Of a DNA stretch of 64,000 bases, positions 10,245 to 19,160 are shown piece after piece. The stretch covers positions 6,758,001 through 6,822,000 of the forward strand of contig NZ_MWQN01000001.1 of the NCBI RefSeq assembly GCF_002024165.1, in the 5' to 3' direction. Within the stretch, counting starts at the first letter, position 1. Each line of letters starts with the position of its first letter. The notes beneath the pieces were generated by a model that saw only the letters and a program-made list of their open reading frames with translations, was not told where the DNA came from and made no database searches. Made by a program: the position numbers and the translations under genes. Source of the stretch: Embleya scabrispora (GTDB lineage: Bacteria > Actinomycetota > Actinomycetes > Streptomycetales > Streptomycetaceae).

Positions 10245-13200
10245 TCATGTGCCGGGCTCCAGTACGGCCAGCACGCGCACCATCGGTTCACCTGCGGTCC
10301 GCAGCCGCTGTGCGGCAACGCGCAAGGTGTCGCCGACCCTGTCGCGAGCGCCTCGGCCGCCCGGGAAACCCGGAAGTGATTGCTGTTGCCAGCTCTGCAC
10401 CCGCGTCTCGTAGTCCCGCAACGGTGCGTCGACTTCCCGATCGGCCTTCACGCGGAGCTTGTCCAGCTCCGCGCGGGTCGCGGCCACTGCCGCGGGGATC
10501 AAGGGCGTCAACGCGGCGAGGTCACCACCGGTGAAACCGGTGCTCATCCCGGGGCCGACACCCAGTTCCGCGAGCAGGTCACGGGTGAGTTCCCGGACCG
10601 TCGGCTCACTGTCGATTCCCAGGTACACGGCGAGCCACGCGACGACGGTCGGACGGCCCTCCTCGTTGGACCACACTCCTTGGGTGAGGATCACCGGCTC
10701 GGGTACACGTTCACCGTCGACCTGGAGCACCAGGGCCTGTTGGCGGCCGAGCTGTACCAGCACCTTGTCGGTGATCCATTCCACGACCGGGTGCAACTCG
10801 CCGACGTAATGCGCGTCGGGCCACAGGGAGTGCGAGTTCGTGTCCTCGCGGGCACGTCGCAACGAGTCGGCGGCGTCGTATCGGCTGAAGGTCAGCTTCA
10901 TCCGTCGGTTGATCCCTTGGTCGCGCAGATACCCGGTGGGCAAAACGTCGAGCCGGTCGACCAGGTCCTTGGGGGTGTCGAAGCTGAGGTCGGTGCCGTG
11001 ATCCACGGTGTCCAGGCGGAAGGACTCCAGTTCGGCGAGCTCTGCCAGACCGGCCCGAACGTATTCCTGGCGACCGGTGAAGAACCGCAGTTCGTCGACC
11101 ACCGGAATGGGCGGCAACGATGTGGAATCTGCGCGGGTGTTGCTCTGCTCCGCCGAGCTGCCGGTGCCGGCCTCGTCTTCGGCGAGTGATCCGATGTCGT
11201 CGAAGTCGAAGTCGAACGCCGAGTCGTCGTCGAATTCGGCGTCGGCCGTTGGGTCGACGCCGAATTCGCTCATGGTCTGTCGCTCGATGGGGAGTCCGAC
11301 TGTGCCGACGTCGTCACCCCTGTCCGCCGAGCGGACGATCAGATCGCATACCGCGTCCGCGGGGGCGACGCCCTTGAACAGCGCCTCCATCACCCGGACT
11401 TCCTCTTTCTGCGCGTCCTTCTCCTTGGTGGCCGCCTCGACCGCGCCCAACACCTCGTGCACCGTGGCCTCGCGAGCGAGGACCTTTTCGGCGATGGCCC
11501 GGTCGTCGAGCGCGAGTTCGTGTTCCGACGTGAGGATCATGGCCCGGAACTCGGGCGGCTCGGTTTGCCCGTAGCGGTCGATGCGGCCGTTGCGCTGTTC
11601 GACCCGGATCAGGCTCCAGGGCAGGTCCCAGTGGATGAGATGGTGGCACTGGCGGTGCAGGTTGACGCCCTCGGAGGCGCCGTCGCCGGTCAGCAGGACC
11701 CGTACGTCGCTGCCCGCGCGGGCGAACTCGTCGACGTATTCCATCTGAACGGTGTCCGGAATACCGCTGTGCAGGACCTTGACCGCGGCGCGGCCGTCGG
11801 CCTGCTTCTTCCAGCCGAGCAGGGCGGGCAGGACGCTGCCAAGCCAGTCGAGGGTTTCCCGACGCTCGGAGAAGACGACGACCCGCGCGTCACTGCCCGC
11901 GCCCACTCCGATTTTCTCCAGTTCGGCGACGAGACCGGCGAGCTTGGCCGTGGCGGCGAGGTCGTGAGCGCGTGCCGTCGCCCCGCCGAAGCGCTCCTCG
12001 ATGGCACGGGACAGCGCGATCAGGCGCCGCAGGGCGGCGACTTCGGAGCCTTCGGCAACTTCCGACGGAGTTTCGACAGCGGGATCGGTGATCTTGTCGT
12101 GGCCCTTGGGAAGTTTGTCGCCGAGCTTGGCCAGACGTTGCCGCGCGGTCGTGAACAACGCCCGGTGTGACGAGAGGAAGGACTTGAGCAGGACATACGG
12201 GAAGAGGCGGTCCTCGGTGCTCCGGCCGGATGTTCGGGTGGTCTGTGCGGTCTGCGTTTTGGCGAGCCAGGATTCGACCAGTTCGGTGAAGACTCGCTCT
12301 TCGAGGTCACCCGCCGGACAGGTCACCGGGTAGGAGCCGCCGCGAGGTGCCCACGATCCCGCGAGGGCCTCGGTGACCTCGGTACTGGTCTTGGTGCGAC
12401 GCAGCATGAGGTGATGCAGTTCCTCGGCTAGGGGCTTCTTCGGGTCCTTGATCGCCATCGGGTCCAAGAGGCGCATCAGACCGCTGAAGGAGACCATGTC
12501 GCCGTTGTGCGGGGTGGCGCTGGCGAGAATCAGCGCGTCGGTGCGCTCCGCGAGGAGGTTCGCGAGCGCACGGCGTTCGCTGCCCTGGTTGATGAGGTTG
12601 TGCGATTCGTCGATGACGACCGCGTCCCATTTGACGCTTTCGAGGAGCGGCTTATAGCGCTTCGGGTTCTTGAGGGTGTCCATCGAGACGATGACCCGCT
12701 TGTAGTACGTGAACGGGTTGCGCCCGACCGGGATCTTGCGTTCGATCCGGGCGACGCCGACGCTGTCCAGGCGTACCAAGGGAAGCGCGAAGCGCGTCCA
12801 CATCTCGTGTTGGAACTGCTCCAGGACCGGGGCCGGGGTGACCACGAGGATGCGTTCGCCTCGGCCGCGGCGGATCAACTCGCCGAGCAGAATGCCGATT
12901 TCGAGGGTCTTGCCAAGGCCCACCACGTCGCCGATCAGCAGGCGCGGGCGTAGCGGGTTGGCGAGTGCCTTGGCGGCCGGACGCAGCTGGTAGTCCATCC
13001 GGTCGAGCAGAAACCCGTCGCTGAGCGCGAGGCCGCGTTCGGCCTGGGGCAGCGGGGTCTTGCGGTGTACCGCCTCCAGGAACAGGCGGCTGAGCCGGAA
13101 GCCGTCGGACGTGTCGGCGACGAGCTTTGTGTCCTCGGGGCGCAGCACGCGTGGGCGATCCAATGACGTGACGAAGCGCGCGTTCTGTCCGCGGACGAGG

Positions 13201-13406
13201 TCGGAGGCGCCGGTGGCCTCGATCAGGAACTCACCCGGACGCACCACGTGACTCGCCCGCACGAGCCACTCCTCGTCGCGGACTTCGATCACGGTGCCGG
13301 GCGGGGGCGGGCTTTCGGGCGTGGTCCGCGCTCCTGAAGCCAGCACGACGTCGGGCACCGGTGAACCGGGATCGACCTCCGGGGTTCCGGGCACTGCGTC
13401 GGGCAT
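10245..13406 (-). CDS. drmD: SNF2-like helicase, DISARM DrmD type
   Basis: This 1053-aa protein has the Swi2/Snf2 motif set: DVVGLGKTLEIGILL (Walker A) near residue 158, DESHN (motif II) near 266, SATPHNGD near 295, and a C-terminal lobe with LLTGDGASEGVNLHRQ and RVEQRNGRIDRYGQ (motifs V-VI) near 580-620. An acidic Asp-rich stretch follows near 720-740. The ATG at 13406 has AAGGGA upstream. The gene ends 52 bp before the methyltransferase start, indicating one operon. DrmD accompanies the adenine methylase in class 1 DISARM, which blocks incoming phage DNA. The symbol is assigned from domain content and order, without an alignment. Confidence 0.75.
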   Translation of the reverse strand: MPDAVPGTPEVDPGSPVPDVVLASGARTTPESPPPPGTVIEVRDEEWLVRASHVVRPGEFLIEATGASDLVRGQNARFVTSLDRPRVLRPEDTKLVADTSDGFRLSRLFLEAVHRKTPLPQAERGLALSDGFLLDRMDYQLRPAAKALANPLRPRLLIGDVVGLGKTLEIGILLGELIRRGRGERILVVTPAPVLEQFQHEMWTRFALPLVRLDSVGVARIERKIPVGRNPFTYYKRVIVSMDTLKNPKRYKPLLESVKWDAVVIDESHNLINQGSERRALANLLAERTDALILASATPHNGDMVSFSGLMRLLDPMAIKDPKKPLAEELHHLMLRRTKTSTEVTEALAGSWAPRGGSYPVTCPAGDLEERVFTELVESWLAKTQTAQTTRTSGRSTEDRLFPYVLLKSFLSSHRALFTTARQRLAKLGDKLPKGHDKITDPAVETPSEVAEGSEVAALRRLIALSRAIEERFGGATARAHDLAATAKLAGLVAELEKIGVGAGSDARVVVFSERRETLDWLGSVLPALLGWKKQADGRAAVKVLHSGIPDTVQMEYVDEFARAGSDVRVLLTGDGASEGVNLHRQCHHLIHWDLPWSLIRVEQRNGRIDRYGQTEPPEFRAMILTSEHELALDDRAIAEKVLAREATVHEVLGAVEAATKEKDAQKEEVRVMEALFKGVAPADAVCDLIVRSADRGDDVGTVGLPIERQTMSEFGVDPTADAEFDDDSAFDFDFDDIGSLAEDEAGTGSSAEQSNTRADSTSLPPIPVVDELRFFTGRQEYVRAGLAELAELESFRLDTVDHGTDLSFDTPKDLVDRLDVLPTGYLRDQGINRRMKLTFSRYDAADSLRRAREDTNSHSLWPDAHYVGELHPVVEWITDKVLVQLGRQQALVLQVDGERVPEPVILTQGVWSNEEGRPTVVAWLAVYLGIDSEPTVRELTRDLLAELGVGPGMSTGFTGGDLAALTPLIPAAVAATRAELDKLRVKADREVDAPLRDYETRVQSWQQQSLPGFPGGRGARDRVGDTLRVAAQRLRTAGEPMVRVLAVLEPGT

Positions 13407-13585
13407 GCTGAGCGGTCCCTTCGGAAACGAGAGCTACGGCAGACTTCGGTGCCCGCCCGAGAGATAGCGCCACCACTCGGCGCGGCTCCTCGGCTGTCGG
13501 GCCATGCGTGTCTCGGGGCACGCGACCGGGGATCCCGTACGACGGACTTTATCTCGACGGCGTAGGACGTGTGGACGTGGTGGCT

Positions 13586-15028
13586 CTACAGACGTCCACT
13601 GTGCGAGTACGCCTTGCGCAGCCGTTCGGCGGCTTTGAGCGCTGCGGGTGGGGCAGTGTGCGACGCAGGGGGGCCTGTGGGCGAGGCTTTGAACTCCGAG
13701 CCGCTCACCGTCTGTGGCGGCGTCCAATCGGTTCGGACGGCGAAAGGCTCGGCGGCGGGGTCGACGGCCGTCGAGGCGGAGCCGTCGGCCGAGGGCGTCT
13801 TGGCAGGCGCTCCGGTTCCCGCCGGCGTCGGCGGCTCCGATTCCCCGTCGAGCACACCGGTCACCAAGGGCAGTGCGGGTTCGGGTTCCGGTATCTCGTC
13901 GTCTCCCGGAATCCGCGCACCGAACAACTCGTCGAAGAGGTCGGCTCCCGAGGTCCAGGGACCGTCCGGGGCCCCGCCGAGGTCCACGGCCCGCTGGGCC
14001 TGCACCTGTACCGCCGGGTCGATCTGTGCGGAGTCGGCCTCCGGCGGCAGGTCCGGGGTCAGGTTCGATTCTCGAACGGCCGCGCTCAGCTGCTCCGCCG
14101 CCGACTCCGGTGTCAGGTCGTGTTGTACGAGCAGTTCGAGCAGCCGTTCTTCCACGATGTCGAGAGTCGGCCGACTCTGTGGAAACTGGATCAGGATCTG
14201 GGCGAGCAGTGGAGTGCGCTCGTGGGGCACATCATCCCAAAGCGGCGAGGCGAACAGCGGCTCCGAGGGGTACGGAGGCTTCCCCGTCGTCGCGAAATAG
14301 AGTGTGGCGCCGAGAGCGTAGACATCTGCGGGAGTCTTGACGTGCTTGGTATCCCCCACCTGCTCTTTCGGCATGTAGCAGCCGGTGCCCATGGTCATGT
14401 TGGACTTGGTGAGCGCCTGGCTGGAACGGCGCTCCGCGAACACGGCAAGCCCGAAGTCCAGGACTACCGGTCCGTCGGGGCCCAGCACGACATTGGCGGG
14501 CTTGAGATCGCGGTGCAGAAGTCCCGCGTCGTGGATGGCTCGAAGGGCGTTCACCAAGGCGAGACCCACGGCGACGTAGGGGCCGATGGCCAAACGTTCA
14601 TACTGAGAAACCATCGCATGCAGGGTCGGACCGTGCACGTAGTCGATGGCCAGCCAAGGCTGCTCGGCTTCAGGGTCGGCCGCGAGCAAAGCGGGGACCC
14701 GGTCGCTCACCACGGCACGTACCGCCTCGACCTCCTGGGCGAATCGTTCGCGCTGAGGCTGTCCGCCGTCGGACGCACCGTCATCGAGCAGAGACGGCTT
14801 GATCACTTTGACAACGGCCAGGCCGTCCGGCTCGGTGTCGTCGGTCGGTTCGGGAAGGTGGTACATGGCCTCCAGTTCGGGACCGAGCCGCTCCAGCGGA
14901 AGCCGGCGTGCGAGGTATGCCCGCCCCATTCCGCCCTCGCCGATCACGGCGAGGAGTTCGAAGGGTCCCAGCACGCGCGGGTCGACCGCGGCATCCAACG
15001 GCTTCATCGGCGTTCTCGTCCCCCACAT
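13586..15028 (-). CDS. Soluble Hanks-type Ser/Thr protein kinase
   Basis: The N-terminal kinase domain looks active: glycine loop GEGGMG at residues 30-35, Lys74 in VVKVIKP, catalytic HRDLKPAN with Asp174, a DFG near 190 and an activation segment GTGCYMPKEQ. About 30 residues are inserted between the glycine loop and Lys74. The C-terminal about 160 residues are acidic and Pro/Ala-rich. No transmembrane or PASTA segment is present, unlike housekeeping PknB. It lies 180 bp upstream of the SNF2 helicase on the same strand, so it probably heads the defence operon. A regulatory or phage-sensing role is inferred by analogy with kinase-containing Pgl/BREX loci. The start could also be ATG 15007. Confidence 0.88.
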   Translation of the reverse strand: MWGTRTPMKPLDAAVDPRVLGPFELLAVIGEGGMGRAYLARRLPLERLGPELEAMYHLPEPTDDTEPDGLAVVKVIKPSLLDDGASDGGQPQRERFAQEVEAVRAVVSDRVPALLAADPEAEQPWLAIDYVHGPTLHAMVSQYERLAIGPYVAVGLALVNALRAIHDAGLLHRDLKPANVVLGPDGPVVLDFGLAVFAERRSSQALTKSNMTMGTGCYMPKEQVGDTKHVKTPADVYALGATLYFATTGKPPYPSEPLFASPLWDDVPHERTPLLAQILIQFPQSRPTLDIVEERLLELLVQHDLTPESAAEQLSAAVRESNLTPDLPPEADSAQIDPAVQVQAQRAVDLGGAPDGPWTSGADLFDELFGARIPGDDEIPEPEPALPLVTGVLDGESEPPTPAGTGAPAKTPSADGSASTAVDPAAEPFAVRTDWTPPQTVSGSEFKASPTGPPASHTAPPAALKAAERLRKAYSHSGRL

Positions 15029-15269
15029 GACTCGAACTCGCTATCCGGGCACCGGGCTTGCACCCGCCTTGGCGGGTTCCACCCGGTCTCGAACGACCAT
15101 CCTGTTGATCAGTCTAAGACCGGAACGGCGCCGATCGGCGGTTGATCGACGTGCATCGGGTAACCAATCGATCACTGTTTCGGCAGCAGTTCGGGCGTGC
15201 CGCGGTTTTGCGGTTGCGCATCCACCGCGATGCCGAGATCATCCCGTCACACACGGTCAACGGGGGTCA
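15029..15269. other. Divergent intergenic region, kinase / HEPN fusion gene
   Basis: About 240 bp between divergent start codons must hold both promoters. It contains a short hairpin, CCCGCC-tt-GGCGGG, at about 15068-15081. No convincing -35/-10 pair could be fixed by eye. Confidence 0.4.
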
Positions 15270-16817
15270 ATGATGCGCGCATGGGTGGTTCGGGCCGGTC
15301 GTGAGGGCGAGCGTGAGCAGGCTGCTCTTGACGAGGGGCTTCTGCTGGTCGGCTGGACCGAGTTGGGCGACCTGACTTCGGCCGAGTCCCGGGAGGATGT
15401 CAGGTCTCGGGTGGTGGAGGGGTATCCCGAGGAGGGTGCCGCTGTCGTCGCCAACTGGACCGGCCAGCTGTATCGCTTCCGCTGGGAGATCCAGATCGGT
15501 GACTTGGTGGTGCTGCCGCTGCGGTCGTTGCAACTCGCGATCGGCCGCGTCACCGGCGACTACCAGTACCGACCGCAGGCCGCCGAAGACCAGCGACATG
15601 TGCGCGCTGTGGAGTGGTTGGTCAAGGATGTCGCGCGCGATTGCCTGCGCCAGGATCTGCTGGACAGCCTGGGTTCCCTGCTGACCGTCTTCGAGCTCAG
15701 CCGATACAACCACGCCGAGCGCGTCGCCGCCGTCGTTGCGCACGGCAGCGATCCCGGGCGCCCTGATCAGGACGCGTTCGCCGCCGGGCTCACGTCACCC
15801 GGAAAGCTCTCCGACGCGGTCAAGGAGCGCACGTCCGGCGACCCGTTGACGATATCGATTCGGGATTTTCTGGCCATCTGGAACGCGACCCGCAGGTACT
15901 CGGCAGAGGTCGACAGGATCGAGCAGGATCTGGCCCTGCGCGGCCTGACCACGAGCCCGCCGTTCACCGAGGGCAGCCTCGACAGCACCATCGCCGTACT
16001 GCCGTTGGGTGAGGAACCCGACGAGTCACACACGAGTGGCATCACGCGGTCCGGCATCGCGGTCGCGGAGGAACCGGAACCGCAGTCGGTCGCTTACCTG
16101 GTCAGCAACCTCGAAGCCGCCAACCGTCCCCCGGTCTCGGTGCGGGTGGACGACAGCCTGGAGGCGGCGCGCACGCTGATGGTGAAGCACGCCTACAGCC
16201 AACTCCCGGTCCTGGACGCCGAGGACAGGCTGCGCGGCGTGGTCAGTTGGGAATCCATCGGCTCCGCAGGGATGAATACCCGCCTGGTGACCTCGGAGCC
16301 GAAGCTCGTCGACGCGATCGTGCGCGCGAGGGAAGCCGACCGATCGGACGACCTGCTGGATTGGCTCCCCGAAATCTACAAGGTCGGGTACGTCATCGTG
16401 CGCGATCAGGACCACCGGGTCTGTGGGCTCATCACCGCTGCGGACCTGACGGTCCAATTCGGCACCCGGGTACGTCCGTTCGTCCTCATCGAGGAGATCG
16501 AGCAGCGCCTGCGCCGGGTCGTGGACAGCCGTCTTCCCCTCGAAACCATCCGGAAGGTGGTGAGGTCTCGGCCGGAGTCGGTGATGTCAGCTGCGGATCT
16601 GACCTTCGGTGCCTACGGGCATCTCCTCAAGGATGACGAGAATTGGCAACAGATCGGCTGGCGGGCCGACCGCAACCTCCTCCTGGGCTGGCTCGAAGAG
16701 TGCCGCGTCTTCCGCAACGGCTTGATGCATTTCAGCCCGGATCCGCTCACCGACGACCAGTTGGCCCCTGTCGAAGGGTTGCTGCAACTCCTGCGCCGTA
16801 TGGATCCGGACACCTGA
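15270..16817 (+). CDS. Modified-base-reader-like + CBS pair + Swt1-type HEPN fusion protein
   Basis: This 515-aa protein has three recognisable parts. Residues 1-150 (RAWVVRAGREGE, YPEEGAAVVANW, GDLVVLPL, IGRVTGDYQY) match the PUA/EVE-like N-terminal domain found in front of Mrr-type nucleases (COG4127-like). Residues 270-395 form a CBS pair (YSQLPVLD...RGVVSWESIG and GYVIVRDQDHRVCGLITAADL), a fold that usually binds adenosine nucleotides. Residues 425-515 resemble a Swt1-type HEPN domain (DLTFGAYGHLL, then FRNGLMHF) with an R482-x4-H487 motif typical of HEPN ribonucleases. No Mrr nuclease is present. ATG 15270 or 15273 follows GGGGGT. Divergent placement beside a DISARM-like operon suggests an abortive, nucleic-acid-sensing role; this is inferred. 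Confidence 0.85.
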   Translation: MMRAWVVRAGREGEREQAALDEGLLLVGWTELGDLTSAESREDVRSRVVEGYPEEGAAVVANWTGQLYRFRWEIQIGDLVVLPLRSLQLAIGRVTGDYQYRPQAAEDQRHVRAVEWLVKDVARDCLRQDLLDSLGSLLTVFELSRYNHAERVAAVVAHGSDPGRPDQDAFAAGLTSPGKLSDAVKERTSGDPLTISIRDFLAIWNATRRYSAEVDRIEQDLALRGLTTSPPFTEGSLDSTIAVLPLGEEPDESHTSGITRSGIAVAEEPEPQSVAYLVSNLEAANRPPVSVRVDDSLEAARTLMVKHAYSQLPVLDAEDRLRGVVSWESIGSAGMNTRLVTSEPKLVDAIVRAREADRSDDLLDWLPEIYKVGYVIVRDQDHRVCGLITAADLTVQFGTRVRPFVLIEEIEQRLRRVVDSRLPLETIRKVVRSRPESVMSAADLTFGAYGHLLKDDENWQQIGWRADRNLLLGWLEECRVFRNGLMHFSPDPLTDDQLAPVEGLLQLLRRMDPDT

Positions 16818-16866
16818 CTCCGTCGATGACGCCGCTACCGCCTCAGGGTCGACCGGCCAGTCGAAG

Positions 16867-18058
16867 TCACCGGGACGGGTTGTCGCGCGGGGCTTCGAGG
16901 CCGAGCCGTTCCTGAGGAATGCGGCGCCCGGCGGCGAAGCGCTCGGCGACGGCGTGGCGAAGGTCGGGCGGGAACCACGGAAGCAGCGCGTCGTGGGACC
17001 CGCCGGCAGAGTTGCTGCGGTCCGGGCAGAGCCAAGTCCATGGCCCGTCGACGAGGTACCGGTAGTAGGGCGCGGCGCGCTGTGGCCGGACGAGGGCGAG
17101 AGGGGCGACGCGGGCCGCTGTGGCATGGGACTTCGAGCGTGTGTCGGCGGCACGCGCGCGGTTCTCCGCATCATCGCGTCGGCTCCTCCAGGTGGGAGCT
17201 GCCGAGGCGACTGGGGCGAAGCCTTCCAACTTCGGCCAGCATGTCGGCTTCGAGGCTTTGCAGCCTTCGCCGGTTCTCCGTTTGATCCGCCGCGATACGA
17301 TCCAATTCGGCGTCTGCCAGAGCGACTTCATCGCGAAGCACCTGCACGTGTCCTTCGGGGCATTCGGAAAGCAAGTCCGTGATGGCATCCCGAAGGCATA
17401 TGTCCGCGGTCCGGCTGCGAGCAAGTTCCCGGTCGCGGGCCTCGTACGTTCGAGCACGTTCCCTGAGTACGCGTACCGCCGTATCTGCTTCAGCCGTGTC
17501 GACGAGCCTGGGAGGCAACCGACTCCACGCCGTCGTGGGTACAGGTCCGCCATGGTGGTCTCCACGGCACAGCTCGCTTGCTGTCGTGCCGAGTACATGC
17601 CACCCATGAGGCGGTGGTGATGTCGGCGGTTTCGAGAACCCGTGCCGCGAATCCTGCCTGGTCCGTCGGAACAACAACACCGCAGCCCAGTCGCGCGAGC
17701 GGCAGATCTTCCAAAGCGGCGGACAACGTGCTGGCCGGAAGCAGCGCCCTGAGGTGCGTCCAGGGGGTATCCGCGCGGACCCCGGCCAACGTCAGGGCGA
17801 GGGTGACGCGTTCCGCCACGCGCTGGTCGTCGAGTGCCGCCGGTGCTTTCGCCAGCTGCTCAATCCGCCAGACCTTGTGCCGTGCGGGCGCACTTCCGTA
17901 TGCGACCCCGGCGGCTTCGGAGGCGGCGACAGCTTCGTCGGACAGTGCGGCCAACCGTCGTCATAGCAACCCCGCACGTCGGGTGCACTCCTTGCGCAGG
18001 GACGCGGCATCGTGCTCGTCCGCGACGGGTTCGATGACCTTGCCGTTTACAGTAGCGC
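16867..18058 (-). pseudogene. Decayed gene of unknown function spread over three frames
   Basis: Protein-like, non-shadow sequence runs on the minus strand but changes frame. From about 18055 a frame with VNGKVIEPVADEHDA stops at 17961 and resumes in the same frame after the stop (LAALSDEAVAASEAAG..., LGCGVVVPTDQAGFAARVLETADITTA). It shifts near 17560 to a helical, charged segment (RLVDTAEADTAVRVLRERA...LQSLEADMLAEVGRL), then shifts again near 17175 to a segment ending PYYRYLVDGPWTWLCPDRS...LGLEAPRDNPSR at 16867. One nonsense codon and two frameshifts make a functional product unlikely. The middle segment looks like a coiled coil. I do not recognise the family. Its 5' end abuts the inverted-repeat element at 18059. 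About 50 bp separates it from the HEPN gene stop. Confidence 0.55.
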
Positions 18059-18234
18059 GTGTCTTCAATCTCCCGTCGGGCTCCGCGGCGTGAGCGCGGT
18101 GAGGAGCCCGACGGGAGATGCCGTGCATCGGCGTGCCGGAGAAGCAGGTGCATAGTGGTTCTATTCGCCTGTTTCTCCGGGGCGGTGAGGTGCGGTGCCG
18201 GGCGTCGTGGAGCCCGGCGGGAGATTGAAGACAC
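18059..18234. repeat. 176-bp nested inverted-repeat element (MITE-like or structured RNA)
   Basis: The termini are 26-bp inverted repeats with one mismatch (18059-18084 and 18209-18234, outer end GTGTCTTCAATCTCCCG). The inner 17 bases of the left arm (18068-18084) also pair perfectly with 18103-18119, so two mutually exclusive folds exist. A further 13-bp stem with one G-T type mismatch joins 18136-18148 to 18168-18180. No ORF of note lies within it. Size and termini fit a non-autonomous mobile element, but no clear target-site duplication is visible. Confidence 0.65.
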
Positions 18235-18253
18235 ACGCCAGGGGTGGGACGGG

Positions 18254-19099
18254 TCAGGCGCGCTGTTCGGTGGCGCGTTCGGCGGCCTTTTCGGCGGCCT
18301 TGTCCGCCTGGAAGCCGTCCTCGTCGCGGCCCTTGCGCCAGTAGCCGGAGAAGGAGATGTCGGTACGGTCGACGCCGCGCTCGTCGACGAGGTGTCGGCG
18401 CAGTTCCTTGACCACGCCGGCCTCGCCGTGCACGAACGCGTGCACCCGGCCGGTCGGGAACTCCAGCGCGCGCAGCGCGTCGAGCAGGCCGGGGCCGGCG
18501 TCACGGGTGATCCAGGTGATGTCGAGATCCAGGTCGGGGTGCGTCGCGGGCAGGATGCCGGTGGGCGCCTCGGCCGCGGTGCCCACCTCGAGGAGCGCGA
18601 TCGCCCGGGCGGCGGCGGGCAGCCGTTCCATCGACGCGGCGATCGCCGGGTAGGCGCTCTCGTCGCCGACGAACAGGTGCCAGTCCGCCTCGGGGTCGGG
18701 CGCGTAGGCGCCGCCGGGGCCGAGCAGGCGCAGCGTGTCGCCCGGCTTGGCGCGCGCCGCCCAGGGGCCGGCCAGGCCCTCGTCGCCGTGGTGCACGAAT
18801 TCGATGGTCAACTCGCCGGCCGCCGGGTTGTTCGCGCGCACCGTGTACGTACGGGTGCGCGGCCAGTCCTCGCGCGGGAGTTCGGCCCGGATGACCTCCA
18901 TGTCGAACGGCTCCGGGTAGGTCACCCCGGGCAGCGGGAAGAGCACCTTGACGTAGGCGTCGGTGTAGCCGTTGTCGGTGAAGTTCCGGTGGCCCTCGCC
19001 GCCGGCGACGATCCGGATGAGGTGCGGGCCGACCTGTTCGGTGGTGCGCACCTCGAGTTCGATCAGCTTGCGGGGCTTGCGTACCGGGCTGTCCGCCAT
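18254..19099 (-). CDS. Siderophore-interacting FAD-binding protein (ViuB family)
   Basis: This 281-aa protein has the SIP arrangement: an N-terminal FAD-binding barrel with the RTYTVR flavin motif near residue 85 and LTIEFVHHG, a GPGGAY phosphate loop, then an NAD(P)H-binding half with FVGDESAYPAI and a C-terminal DISFSGYWRKGRDEDGF segment characteristic of the family. It reduces ferric siderophores in the cytoplasm to release iron. The ATG at 19099 has GAGGAGAA upstream. A 19-bp iron box lies 43 bp upstream, indicating repression by a DmdR/IdeR regulator when iron is plentiful. The C-terminus is an Ala/Glu/Lys helix. Confidence 0.93.
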   Translation of the reverse strand: MADSPVRKPRKLIELEVRTTEQVGPHLIRIVAGGEGHRNFTDNGYTDAYVKVLFPLPGVTYPEPFDMEVIRAELPREDWPRTRTYTVRANNPAAGELTIEFVHHGDEGLAGPWAARAKPGDTLRLLGPGGAYAPDPEADWHLFVGDESAYPAIAASMERLPAAARAIALLEVGTAAEAPTGILPATHPDLDLDITWITRDAGPGLLDALRALEFPTGRVHAFVHGEAGVVKELRRHLVDERGVDRTDISFSGYWRKGRDEDGFQADKAAEKAAERATEQRA

Positions 19100-19141
19100 G
19101 GGGTTCTCCTCGCCTGCACTGTGCGACTCGGCGTGTGTTTG

Positions 19142-19160
19142 TTAGGTAACCCTAACCTGA
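19142..19160. promoter_or_regulatory. Iron box (DmdR/IdeR operator)
   Basis: TTAGGTAACCCTAACCTGA is a near-palindrome matching the actinobacterial iron-box consensus TTAGGTTAGGCTAACCTAA at most positions. It sits just upstream of the siderophore-interacting protein and overlaps the last codons of the GDSL hydrolase, whose stop is at 19152. Confidence 0.88.

Noticed and set aside
4569-15028. BREX/Pgl system
   Set aside because: A kinase and an adenine methylase are present, but there is no PglZ, BrxC/PglY or BrxL in the window; the SNF2 helicase and YprA-type helicase fit DISARM-like loci better.
18059-18234. Insertion sequence with transposase
   Set aside because: Inverted termini exist, but the 176 bp cannot encode a transposase and no clear target-site duplication flanks it.
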